A stretch of DNA of 14,683 nt. Origin: JACQCE01 sp041484905. Its GTDB lineage: Bacteria; Nitrospirota; Nitrospiria; JACQCE01. The position numbers were made by a program, and so were the translations under genes. The DNA lies in NCBI GenBank assembly GCA_041484905.1, contig JBGPIL010000036.1:1-14683 (forward strand), read 5' to 3'. The notes under the pieces are model-generated. The model ran no database searches. It saw only the letters and a program-made list of their open reading frames with translations, and was not told the origin of the DNA. Positions 1 to 8,700 of this stretch are shown in pieces. How positions within the stretch are numbered: position 1 is the first letter of the stretch; each line of letters opens with the position of its first letter.

Positions 1-1
1 C

Positions 2-715
2 ATCCGTTTTCCGCGCACGGAACCCTGTTCGGAATGTCAGGGCAGCGGCGCCCGGAACAAGGAAGCCGTTAAAAGCTGCCCAAACTGTCACGGCTCCGGC
101 CAGCTCCGGTTTCAACAGGGCTTCTTTACCGTCAGCCGCACCTGTCACCGCTGCCACGGCGAGGGACGGGTGGTGACCGAACGGTGCCTGGCCTGCAACG
201 GCGACCGGTTCATCAAACAGGAACGGAACCTGACGCTGAAAATTCCACCCGGCGTCGACAACGGCTCGCGGCTGCGCCTGACCGGCGAAGGCGGGCCCGG
301 CGAACATGGCGGGCATGCTGGTGACCTGTACGTCATCCTCACGGTCCAGGAGCACCCCACGTTCAGCCGTCACGAGGACGACCTGGTTCATGAGCTGCCG
401 CTGCACTTCGTCACCGCGATCCTCGGCGGAAAAGTCGAGGTCCCCACGCTGAAGGGCACCACGATGCTGAAGATTCCCCCCGGCTCGCAGCACGGGCAGC
501 TCTTCCGGCTCAAAGGGCTCGGCGTGCCGCATCTCAACGGCCACGGGACCGGCGACCTCTTGATGCGCGCGCACATTGCCATGCCCACCAAACTGACGGC
601 CAAACAACGAACGATCCTTCAGGAATTTGCCAAAACCACCGATACTGGTTCGCCCGAGTCAGCCAACGGCGAGTCGGAATCAATCGTGGAGAAGGTCAAG
701 AACCTGTTCGAATAG
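2..715 (+). CDS. dnaJ: Chaperone protein DnaJ, C-terminal part (5' end outside window)
   Basis: Hsp40 co-chaperone that delivers unfolded clients to DnaK and stimulates its ATPase; cytoplasmic. The window enters the gene at the cysteine-rich zinc domain. In the visible 237 residues the four zinc motifs are CSECQGSG (9-16), CPNCHGSG (26-33), CHRCHGEG (48-55) and CLACNGDR (62-69); the last has lost the usual final Gly. The two C-terminal client-binding beta-domains follow, with family signatures IPPGVDNGSRLRLTGEG (about 80-96), GDLYV, LGGKVEVPTL and IPPGSQHGQLFRLKGLG. The J-domain and Gly/Phe region lie upstream of the window, so grpE or dnaK linkage cannot be judged. The stop lies 12 nt before rsmE, which suggests co-transcription. 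Identification is secure; only the 5' part is missing. Confidence 0.96.
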   Translation: MRFPRTEPCSECQGSGARNKEAVKSCPNCHGSGQLRFQQGFFTVSRTCHRCHGEGRVVTERCLACNGDRFIKQERNLTLKIPPGVDNGSRLRLTGEGGPGEHGGHAGDLYVILTVQEHPTFSRHEDDLVHELPLHFVTAILGGKVEVPTLKGTTMLKIPPGSQHGQLFRLKGLGVPHLNGHGTGDLLMRAHIAMPTKLTAKQRTILQEFAKTTDTGSPESANGESESIVEKVKNLFE

Positions 716-727
716 TTCCCCTCCCCC

Positions 728-1465
728 ATGCCCGTTTATTTTGTCGATGAGTCCGCCGTCCGGCCGCCGGTGATCACGATCCAGGGTGAGCTTGCCCGCC
801 ACCTTGCCGGCGCCCTGCGGATGCAGCCGGGCGAACACTGCAGTTTTATCGACTCCCGAGAACGACGCTACCTGGGGGAACTGACGGCCGTCACGCCCAC
901 AAAGATCGTGGCCACCATCCTTCGCGAAGAGCCGCCGGCGCCGCCGTTGCGCCCCGTCACACTCGCCCAGGCGATTTTGAAAGGCCATCGAATGGACTGG
1001 CTCCTGCAAAAGGCCGCCGAGTTGGGGGCCACGCGGATCGTGCCCTTGATCACGGCGCGCACGATCGTACGGCCTCGAGGCGAACGGCTGCCGGCCCAGA
1101 CGCAGCGATGGACGACCATTCTGCGCGAAGCGGCCCAGCAATCGGGACGGAGCCGGCCGCCGGAACTCGCCCACCCGTGCGACCTTCGGTCGGCATTCAA
1201 TGACGCCACTCCGGACACGATGCGCCTGATCCTGTGGGATGCCGAGACGCGGCTGACACTCGGCCGGCTGCTGCCCACCCTGCCCGTGGACCGACCGTTG
1301 CTGATCGTCGTCGGCCCCGAAGGCGGGTTGAGCCCGGACGAACTGGCCGAAACCACGGCGATGGGCGGATGCACCGTCTCAGTGGGACGGCTGACGTTGC
1401 GCGCGGAAACCGCCGCACTCGCCGCACTCGCACTGGTTCATGGCCTGTCAGGAGGACCGTCATGA
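728..1465 (+). CDS. rsmE: 16S rRNA (uracil(1498)-N(3))-methyltransferase RsmE
   Basis: SPOUT-class SAM-dependent methyltransferase that methylates N3 of U1498 in 16S rRNA, in the decoding region of the 30S subunit. The 245-residue length is normal for the family. Visible family signatures are an N-terminal PUA-like beta region (1-70), KAAELGATRIVPL (95-107), EAAQQSGR (134-141), the SAM-binding trefoil-knot loop GPEGGLSPDE (196-205) and LRAETAALAAL (224-234). ATG 728 is the only sensible start and gives the usual N-terminus, although no good Shine-Dalgarno sequence precedes it. The gene sits 12 nt after dnaJ, and its TGA overlaps the ATG of the next gene (ATGA), so the three genes are probably one transcription unit with translational coupling. 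Confidence 0.96.
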   Translation: MPVYFVDESAVRPPVITIQGELARHLAGALRMQPGEHCSFIDSRERRYLGELTAVTPTKIVATILREEPPAPPLRPVTLAQAILKGHRMDWLLQKAAELGATRIVPLITARTIVRPRGERLPAQTQRWTTILREAAQQSGRSRPPELAHPCDLRSAFNDATPDTMRLILWDAETRLTLGRLLPTLPVDRPLLIVVGPEGGLSPDELAETTAMGGCTVSVGRLTLRAETAALAALALVHGLSGGPS

Positions 1466-2019
1466 ATCCCCCGGCATTGGAATATGGAGAACCGGATGTG
1501 GCCGTTCAGCCAGCGCCCATGTTCAGGCGGATCGCCGCCTTTATGATCGATTTGTGCCTGATCAATCTGCTCGGTCTTCTGCTGATTATGGCAGCGTTTG
1601 GCGGCATGGCCGTGGCGCTCCGACAGTCGGGCCAACCGCTGCCGTCACGCGGCTTGGTTCTCTCACTGGCGGAGTATGGCGCGTCCGGATGGCCGCTGCT
1701 GTTGATCGGCTACTTCGGCTATTTCACCGGACGGGGCGGCCAGACACCGGGAAAGATAGCGTTGCGGATTGTGGTCATCACCACGCATCAGACGGCCGTC
1801 GGACCGCTGCAGGCGTGGTGGCGCGCGGCGGTCGTCTGCGCCACACTGCCCGTCTTCGCCGTGTATCTCTTGGCCGCCCTCACGCCACAGAAACGGGCGT
1901 TGCACGACTATCTGGCCGGCACCCGGGTCATCAGGCAACCGGAGCCGTTGAGACCGCCGATCGAAGTAGGGACCGTTGCCCCTGCCGTCTTTCCATTACC
2001 AACCGGACCATCAACATAA
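1462..2019 (+). CDS. RDD family integral membrane protein
   Basis: Small inner-membrane protein of 185 residues in the RDD family; the biochemical role of most members is unknown, and a few have been linked to ion transport. The family signatures are all present: the Arg/Asp-bearing first helix FRRIAAFMID (21-30, Arg 22-23 and Asp 30), the loop GQTPGKIALRIVV (93-105), and the terminal KRALHDYLAGTRVI (144-157). Three hydrophobic segments are seen at about 26-50, 76-90 and 121-141. A Pro-rich tail of about 25 residues follows. The ATG overlaps the rsmE stop by 4 nt, and GGAGGA at 1451-1456, inside rsmE, lies 5 nt upstream as a good ribosome binding site, so translation is coupled to rsmE. No convincing intrinsic terminator follows. 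Confidence 0.9.
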   Translation: MNPPALEYGEPDVAVQPAPMFRRIAAFMIDLCLINLLGLLLIMAAFGGMAVALRQSGQPLPSRGLVLSLAEYGASGWPLLLIGYFGYFTGRGGQTPGKIALRIVVITTHQTAVGPLQAWWRAAVVCATLPVFAVYLLAALTPQKRALHDYLAGTRVIRQPEPLRPPIEVGTVAPAVFPLPTGPST

Positions 2020-2325
2020 CGTAGCTTACAGGGGCATTATGCCGCTCCCTTGGCCCATCCAACACATCACGACCGATTCAGTGACTTGCCCTAACTGACT
2101 GTCCAGGTTGCCCTCTTTGTGTGGGATTCGGCCGGTGCGCGCCGAAACCTCACCTTCCGATGGAGTCAAGTTACGTATGATGTCCCCGTCATTCCTGACC
2201 CTCCTGCCTGTACTCCTGTTCGAGTTTATACAAACATCCTTATGGTTGAGACGCTGTCTGGGTGAGGAACGATGCCCAAATCTTGAGGTATCATCACCAT
2301 GATCTTGCATGAGAAATGCGCCGCC

Positions 2326-2507
2326 ATGGTCAGAATCTTAACCCTGATGGTCAAGACATTGACCATCTGATAGACAACCCACCTGGACCATAATTTTCCA
2401 TTTTCCTCCTCATTTTTTTCACTTTTTGCTTGACTGACCAGATCGAACGGACTAAGCTGGCGTCGTTTTACCGATTGTCAGCCCCCATTCTGGAGGGAAG
2501 ATGGTCA
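2326..2507. promoter_or_regulatory. Four copies of heptamer ATGGTCA, two forming a perfect inverted repeat; operator-like
   Basis: ATGGTCA occurs at 2326-2332, 2347-2353 and 2501-2507, and in inverted orientation (TGACCAT) at 2360-2366. The two middle copies form a perfect 9-nt inverted repeat, GATGGTCAA-GACA-TTGACCATC, at 2346-2367. The right arm is followed by CTGATAG rather than a T run, so it is not a normal intrinsic terminator. Repetition and dyad symmetry suggest binding of a dimeric regulator upstream of the RHS gene; this is inference. Confidence 0.4.
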
Positions 2508-2637
2508 GGCGCTGTCGAACGAAGCACGGTCTGCTTGGCGGCGCTGTTCCTTTGCCCAGCCTTCTGTCTTCTGTGGTGTGCCGACTGCTTCCGCCCCCCT
2601 TGCCGCCCGCCTACCCTCCCCCCTTAAAACCCACCCC

Positions 2638-2655
2638 CCTGTCCGAAAGGACAGG
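2638..2655 (+). promoter_or_regulatory. Leader hairpin: 7-bp perfect stem with GAAA tetraloop after a C-rich tract
   Basis: CCTGTCC (2638-2644) pairs perfectly with GGACAGG (2649-2655) across a GAAA (GNRA) loop. The preceding 60 nt (2581-2640) contain 37 C and only 6 G by hand count, a composition like Rho utilisation sites. The hairpin is 68 nt upstream of the RHS start codon and 56 nt before its AGGAGG. No U-tract follows, so it is not an intrinsic terminator. It may be part of a structured 5' UTR or a Rho-dependent attenuator; function unproven. Confidence 0.45.
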
Positions 2656-2711
2656 TGACAAGCAGAGCAAAGCTGAGCTATGGTCGAGCGCCATGCGAAT
2701 TAATCGAGCCT

Positions 2712-2717
2712 AGGAGG
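2712..2717 (+). promoter_or_regulatory. Ribosome binding site that fixes the start of the giant RHS gene
   Basis: A perfect AGGAGG lies 6 nt before ATG 2724. It decides between that ATG and an upstream in-frame ATG at 2655, which has no Shine-Dalgarno sequence and would place 23 hydrophilic residues before the signal peptide. Confidence 0.85.
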
Positions 2718-2723
2718 TCTGCC

Positions 2724-5700
2724 ATGATCCTGTCATCCCGTATCGTTACAATCCGGCCCCTACGATGCCTGATCACGCTGACCATCTTACTCATCGGCCT
2801 GCTTTCTCCCCCCTCCTTATCAGCCCAGGAGAGCGGCGGGTATCAACCCCAATCCGGCATGGGGGCCGAAGAAGCCGGTCTTAACGGCAGTAACAGTACC
2901 GTGTTGCCAGATCTGTTCACCGGTACTCTCAGTGCCAGCATTCCGATTGAAGTGCCACCCGGCCGCAATGGGATGCAGCCGGACTTGAAGCTGACCTATC
3001 GAAGCAGTAATGGGTATGGCTGGGTGGGTTACGGCTGGGAGCTGGAAGTCGGCTCGATTGAGCGCAGCACCCGCTTCGGGGTGAACAACAACGGGGATGA
3101 TTTTGTCTACAGAATGGCAGGCGCAAGGGTTGACGTCGTGTATGTTGGGATGGATTCTACGGGGCGAGTCTATCGGGCCAAGATTGAAGGGGCTTTTACC
3201 CGCCTTAGACAACTCATCGCCACTGATGGACAACCCTATTGGGAAGCCACGGATAAAACCGGTAAACGCTATGTGTTTGGCCAGACCGCAGCCTCCCGCC
3301 AGGATGATCCCCCCGGTGATCCGACCAATACTAATTATCGTATCTTCAAATGGTGTTTGGATCGGGTGGAAGAGCCGAATGGCAACGTCATGACCGTGAG
3401 TTATACCAAAGATCATGGGCAAGTGTATCTGGATCGGATCGACTATCCACCAGCCAATTATGTCAAATTTTATCTGGATAATCGCGGGATTAATCGACCG
3501 ATTCTGTACACCACGAACTTCGGGGTCAGAACATCGTATCGGCTCCAAACGATCGATGTCGTGGCCATCGATGCCGCTGCAATTGAGCACCGAGTGAGGG
3601 CCTACCAGTTGGTGTACAGCGGAAGCGCGCGCCCCGAGGGAGCGCGCTTAAACAGCGTACAGCAGTTCGGTGGGAACGCGACGCTTGATACGAATGGAGC
3701 AATCACAGGAGGGAGTCGCCTCCCCGCAAAGAGTTTTACTTACACCTCAGCCACGAACGACTTTACTCCTCCCAACAATCCGTGGATGGGCACAACCGGC
3801 CCCAGTGGGGCGACTTATAGCAGCAACAACCAGTATGTGGGGGATTTCGACGGCGACGGGAAGACGGACTGGATGTACTTGAACACTGGCGGCGCGGCGC
3901 CCGGCTGGTATGTGGCCACATCAACGGGCAGCAGTTTTAACGATCCCCAATGGTGGCTCGTCACCACCGCCGCCGATGGAGCACCTACCTATCATGCCAA
4001 CTACCAATATGTGGGCGACTTCAACGGCGATGGGAAAACAGATTGGATGTACCTTGACACAACCGGCAGCGTTCCCGGGTGGTATGTGGCGACTTCCAAC
4101 GGTCATGGCTTTAATGGGCCGCAGCGGTGGCTGCGCGATACCGGCCCCGGTGGGAATACCTATAACCGGAATACCTATAACCTCCCCAATCAGTTCATCG
4201 GGGACTTCAATGGGGACGGTAAAATGGATTGGATGTATCTGGGGACTGACGGCTGGTATGTGGGGATTTCAAATGGGAACAGATTTGACGTCTCATCGTC
4301 CCCATGGTTGGCCACAATTAACGGCCCCAACGGACCTCCCTACAACACCTATTATCAATATGTGGGAGACTTTAATGGTGATGGGATGGCCGACTTGCTG
4401 TATGCCCGAGGTGGATGGTATGTGGCACTCTCAACCGGCACAGGGTTTCAGATTCCCACTCCATGGTTACCTGGCGCGCAAGCCCAAAGCTTATTTCTCG
4501 CAGATTTCAACGGTGATGGGAAGATGGATTGGATTTTTATGTCCGATCAAGCTGTCTGGCTCGTTTCCATATCGACAGGGCATAGTTTCACCACTCCGAC
4601 ACCATGGCAGGGCTCTATCCTCGCAGGACCTACATATTTTGCTGATGTTAACGGGGATGGCAAAGCCGATTGGATTAATGTCAGATTTAACAACGGCGGC
4701 GGCTACCTTGGCCTCATTGTGGCACTATCGACAGGAGAAAATTTCTCCACACAAACCCAGTGGCTCGACCGAAACGGCCCCAGCGGGCCCACCTACGGGC
4801 CTGCCTATGGAGACGGATATTTGGGAGACTTCAACGGTGATGGCAAGCTCGATTGGTTGTATCTGAACACCGGAGGGAGTGCCCCAAGCTGGTATGTCGC
4901 GACGGGACATCCCCTGACCGATCTGCTCACAACTCTGAGTAATGGGCTCGGCGGGAATACCACGATCGCCTACACACCGTCGACACAATACCAAAACCCA
5001 CAATTACCATTTCCTGTTCAAACCGTCAGCGCTACCACCACATGCGATAACTATGATAGTTCGGCCACACCACCCTGCAAAGGGGTTTCATCCCTTACCA
5101 CTTACACCTATTCAGGCGGGTACTATCACATCGCTGAACGTGACTTCCGAGGCTTTCAGTACGCCAAGGTCACCGGGCCGGCCGAACCTAACGGCGAGAA
5201 GACGATCACTGAAACATGGTTCCATCAAGGGAACGGCACTTCAGTGGGAGCGGATGATCCGGGGTGTGACAGCGCCGCGCCCTGCGTGGGCTTTATGAAA
5301 AGCAAACCCTATCGGGGATGGGGCTCAGACGGACAGCATCGAATTATCTCGGAAGTGACAACCAGCTATGCCGCTGATCTCGATCCCGCCGCCCCCTATT
5401 TTAACCCACCGCTTCAAGTGGATACCGTGACCTGCAACGGCATCAGCACCACCAACTGTGCTCCCGCCAAACAAACCCGAACGATCTACAACAGCTATGA
5501 TCCCTACGGAAATGTCACGCAGGAAACGCACTATGGCGAGCGATTCGGCAATCCGACCGATCCGACGGATGCCCGGACCGTTGCCCACACGTTTACAACC
5601 TATGAGCCGACCTGGATGGTGGGGCTGCCCCTTACCGAGACGATTTACACAGGTGTTGGTACCACAACGCCATCAGCCTCCACCAACCTTTATTATGACG

Positions 5701-8700
5701 GCGTGACTGTCTGTACCGCGGTCTCCAACAACACCAATCCCACCAAGGGCAATCTGACTCGCGCCGAACGCTGGTACACGCAAGGCCCATACCCTGCCAA
5801 CCGCCAAGCCTATGATCCTTATGGCAACGTCAATTGCAGGTGGGACGCAAACCAGAATTCAACGGCCATCAATTATGATAGCCGTTCAACCTTTCCCACT
5901 GTGGAAATTCACGATGATGGCCATACAACCCACAGCCATCAAACGATTACCAGTTATTACGGTGTGGATAACCCGTTGACGTCGTCCGATCCTGGCCTCT
6001 ATGGCCAAGTCAAGAGCGTAACCGATGCCGATAATAAGATCACGACCACGAAATACGACGCCTTTGGGCGAAAGATCCAGATGCTCTTCCCAGATGGCGG
6101 CCAGACGGTGACCCAGTATGTGGACATAGGCATTCCCGGCAGTCAGCGAATCGTCACTTGTCAGGCCGAACAGGCCGCCATCTCCATTTCCACCACCGCC
6201 ACCACGGCAGCCCAGGCTTGTTCAACGCTGAATCAAGCCAATGTCTTCTGGTCGGAGCAGTATCTGGATGGTTTGGGGCGCACGTATCTGACCCGCACCG
6301 AAGGGCTGGCTGGCCAGGTCATCCGGCAGGAGACGGTCTACGATGCCCGCAGCCAGGTGCAACAACGCTCCAGGCCCTATTTTGAAGGCACGACCGCCTC
6401 CGTCACCACCTATGTCTATGATCCGCTCAACCGGGTCATCCGCACCACGGTACCCGACGGCACGGTTGAAACCAAGAGCTACTCGGGCTGGACGGTGACC
6501 ACCGTAGACGGCAACGGCCATCAGAAAGCCGAGACTTACGATGCCTTTCACCAGCTGGTAAAGGTCGAGGAATATCTCAACAGCCCGGCCACCCCATCCG
6601 CCACGACGATCTATCAGTATGACGGCCTTGGCAATCTGATCAAAGTGAAAGACGCGCAGGATCATCTGACGACCATGCGGTATGACAGTTTGTCCCGCAA
6701 GATTGGCATGGCCGATCCCGATCTGGGCAATTGTGGGGATCTGACGGTCCTGGCCCCGCCGAATTCCACGTTCCCCTGGTACAATCCCCCCTGCTGGAGC
6801 TACGACTATGATGCCAATGGCAATCTCACAAAACAGCAAGACAGCCGGGGGCAAATCACCTACTTTCAGTATGATCCACTGAATCGCGCCATGCAAAAAG
6901 ACTTCACGACCCAGAAGCCGCTGGGCAGCGGGGATGTGATGTACACCTATGACAGCTCTCCGACCACCAACACCATCGGCCGCCTCGTGTCCGCGCAAGA
7001 TGCCAGCAGCAACACCAGCTATCAGTATGATGCGATGGGCCGGGTGGTGCAGCAGACGAAGACGATCACTGGCGATCCCAACGCCGCCCAGTATGGGCAG
7101 GGCTACACCACCCTGACCACCTACGATGTCCTGGGGCGGATCAGTCAACTCACCTATCCGAAACCGACCGCACAGACCACAGCACCGCTCGTGCGCTATT
7201 TCTACAATCCTGCCGGCTGGTTGGACCAGATCACGGATGGCACCTTGCCCTATGCCACCTATCCGGCCGCTCAGTACACTCCGCTCGGACAGCCGACCAG
7301 AATTCAGTATGGGAATGTCGCCCAATCCCATGTGGAAACCACCTATGCCTATCGGGCGGACAATAATCGCTTGCAGCAAATCACCACGAAACATTACAAC
7401 GGGAGCACACCCGGCAGCACACCTCAGGACACCTACCAGGATCTGACCTATACATTCGACGCGGTGGGCAATATTACCCGAATCGCAGACGGAGTGCATG
7501 GTGATCGGACCTTTGCCTATGATGCGCTTAATCGTTTGACCCAAGCCACATATCTGAACACCGACAGCACCACCCCCACCAGTTTTACCTATGGCTATGA
7601 TGCCGTGGGCAATCTGACCACCAAGAGCCAGGGCGCCACCAGCCGGACCGAAGAACCCCCGTCCCCCACGCTGACCTATGTCAATGCACTGGCACCCCCC
7701 GTCACGGTGGAGAACACCAGCCCGGCCCTCTCCTATGAGCAGCGGATCGTCAACTGGACGACCACCAACCAGAGCCAGGCCAGCGGGGGCAGCTATGCCT
7801 ACTCCAACACCCTGGGGAATACCGCCAGCTTTGTCTTCACCGGCACCACCGTGCAGTGGGTGTCGGCCAAGAGCAAGGACAGCGGCGCTGCCTCGATCTA
7901 TCTCGATGGCGTCTGGCAACAGGATGTGAATCTTAATTGCGCCTCCTGCGGCAATTTGGGCAATAATTCGGCCCTTTATCAACAAGCCGTCTGGAGCATC
8001 ACCAATCTGGCGAACACCACGCATCTGGTCGAACTGATCGTGGCGCAGAGCTGCGGCAATTGTAATGTGGCCGTGGATGCCTTTGTCGTGGGCACAAGCC
8101 GGACGGAAGAAAGCGCTCCGGCGGTAACGTTGACAGCCCATGCGGACACGACCTGGACTACCAAGACCGATCCGGCCGCCAGCGGGGGGAGTTTTGCCAC
8201 CACCAATGACACGAATGCCCTCGTCACCTACCGGTTTACCGGCACGGGTGTGCAGTGGCTGGCAGTGACCTCCAGTGAAGGCAAACAGGTAGACGTTTAT
8301 CTGGATGGCATCTATCGGACCACGGTGGATCTCTGTCCGAATGGCGGCGGCTGCGGCGGGAGCAGCGGGAGCGGATCCGCCCACTACCAACAGGTGGTCT
8401 GGACTCAGACGGGGCTGGCCGCCGGGTTGCACCTGCTCAAGCTGGTCGTCACGCCGGGGCAATCGGGCGGAGGCAATATCTGCGGGTCGTGCACCGGCGG
8501 TTTTACCCTGGATGCGCTCGACGTGCTGCCCACCGCCACCGGCAGCTGGGTGCGGGCTGAAAATACGAGCTTGACCATCGATTACGGGGTCATCAAACTG
8601 AATCAAACCGGTTGGTCAACCGTCACCGATGCGACCGCCAGCGGGGGCAGTTATCAGCTCGGGACCAGCAGCTCCAGCGGCACTGAAGCGACCTATGCGT

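Larger units (their letters stand above)
2020..2723. other. 704-nt intergenic leader region upstream of the giant RHS gene
   Basis: No credible gene is seen here. Small open frames on both strands have protein-unlike composition or lack start signals; the one slightly protein-like stretch (2095-2265, +) is described in the findings. The region contains four copies of a heptamer (2326-2507), a T/C-rich stretch (2391-2429), a C-rich and G-poor tract (2581-2640), a GAAA-capped hairpin (2638-2655) and the ribosome binding site of the next gene (2712-2717). I could not identify a convincing sigma-70 promoter. A TTGACT at 2430-2435 has only a poor -10 (TAAGCT) 17 nt further on. No tRNA or small RNA was recognised. 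Confidence 0.7.

Noticed and set aside
2346..2367. Intrinsic terminator for the rsmE/RDD operon
   Set aside because: The stem is AT-containing, lies more than 320 nt after the RDD stop, and is not followed by a U tract.
2638..2690. Cyclic-di-GMP (GEMM-I) riboswitch, suggested by the GAAA-capped stem followed by GAC and GCAAAGC
   Set aside because: An extra AAGCAGA separates GAC from GCAAAGC, the required upstream GGCAAACC strand is missing, and the second stem with its tetraloop receptor is not seen.
2430..2713. Two small + strand frames (2430-2627 and 2501-2713) before the RHS gene
   Set aside because: They translate the C-rich tract into Pro/Leu/Cys-rich sequence, lack ribosome binding sites and show no family feature.
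2655..2723. ATG 2655 as start of the giant gene
   Set aside because: No Shine-Dalgarno sequence, and it would add 23 polar residues ahead of a well-formed signal peptide, whereas ATG 2724 has a perfect AGGAGG at 6 nt.
3910..4866. A 318-codon + strand frame overlapping the FG-GAP repeats
   Set aside because: It is the shifted frame of the DGDGKxDW repeats and repeats the same out-of-frame words; no start signal or independent domain.
6222..8606. A 794-codon open frame on the minus strand inside the RHS gene, and a similar 338-codon one at 8616-9632
   Set aside because: They lie fully antisense to conserved YD repeats and beta-sandwich modules, show repetitive Gly/Ile/Arg-rich composition and no domain. 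Long antisense frames are an expected by-product of the GC-rich repetitive codon use here.
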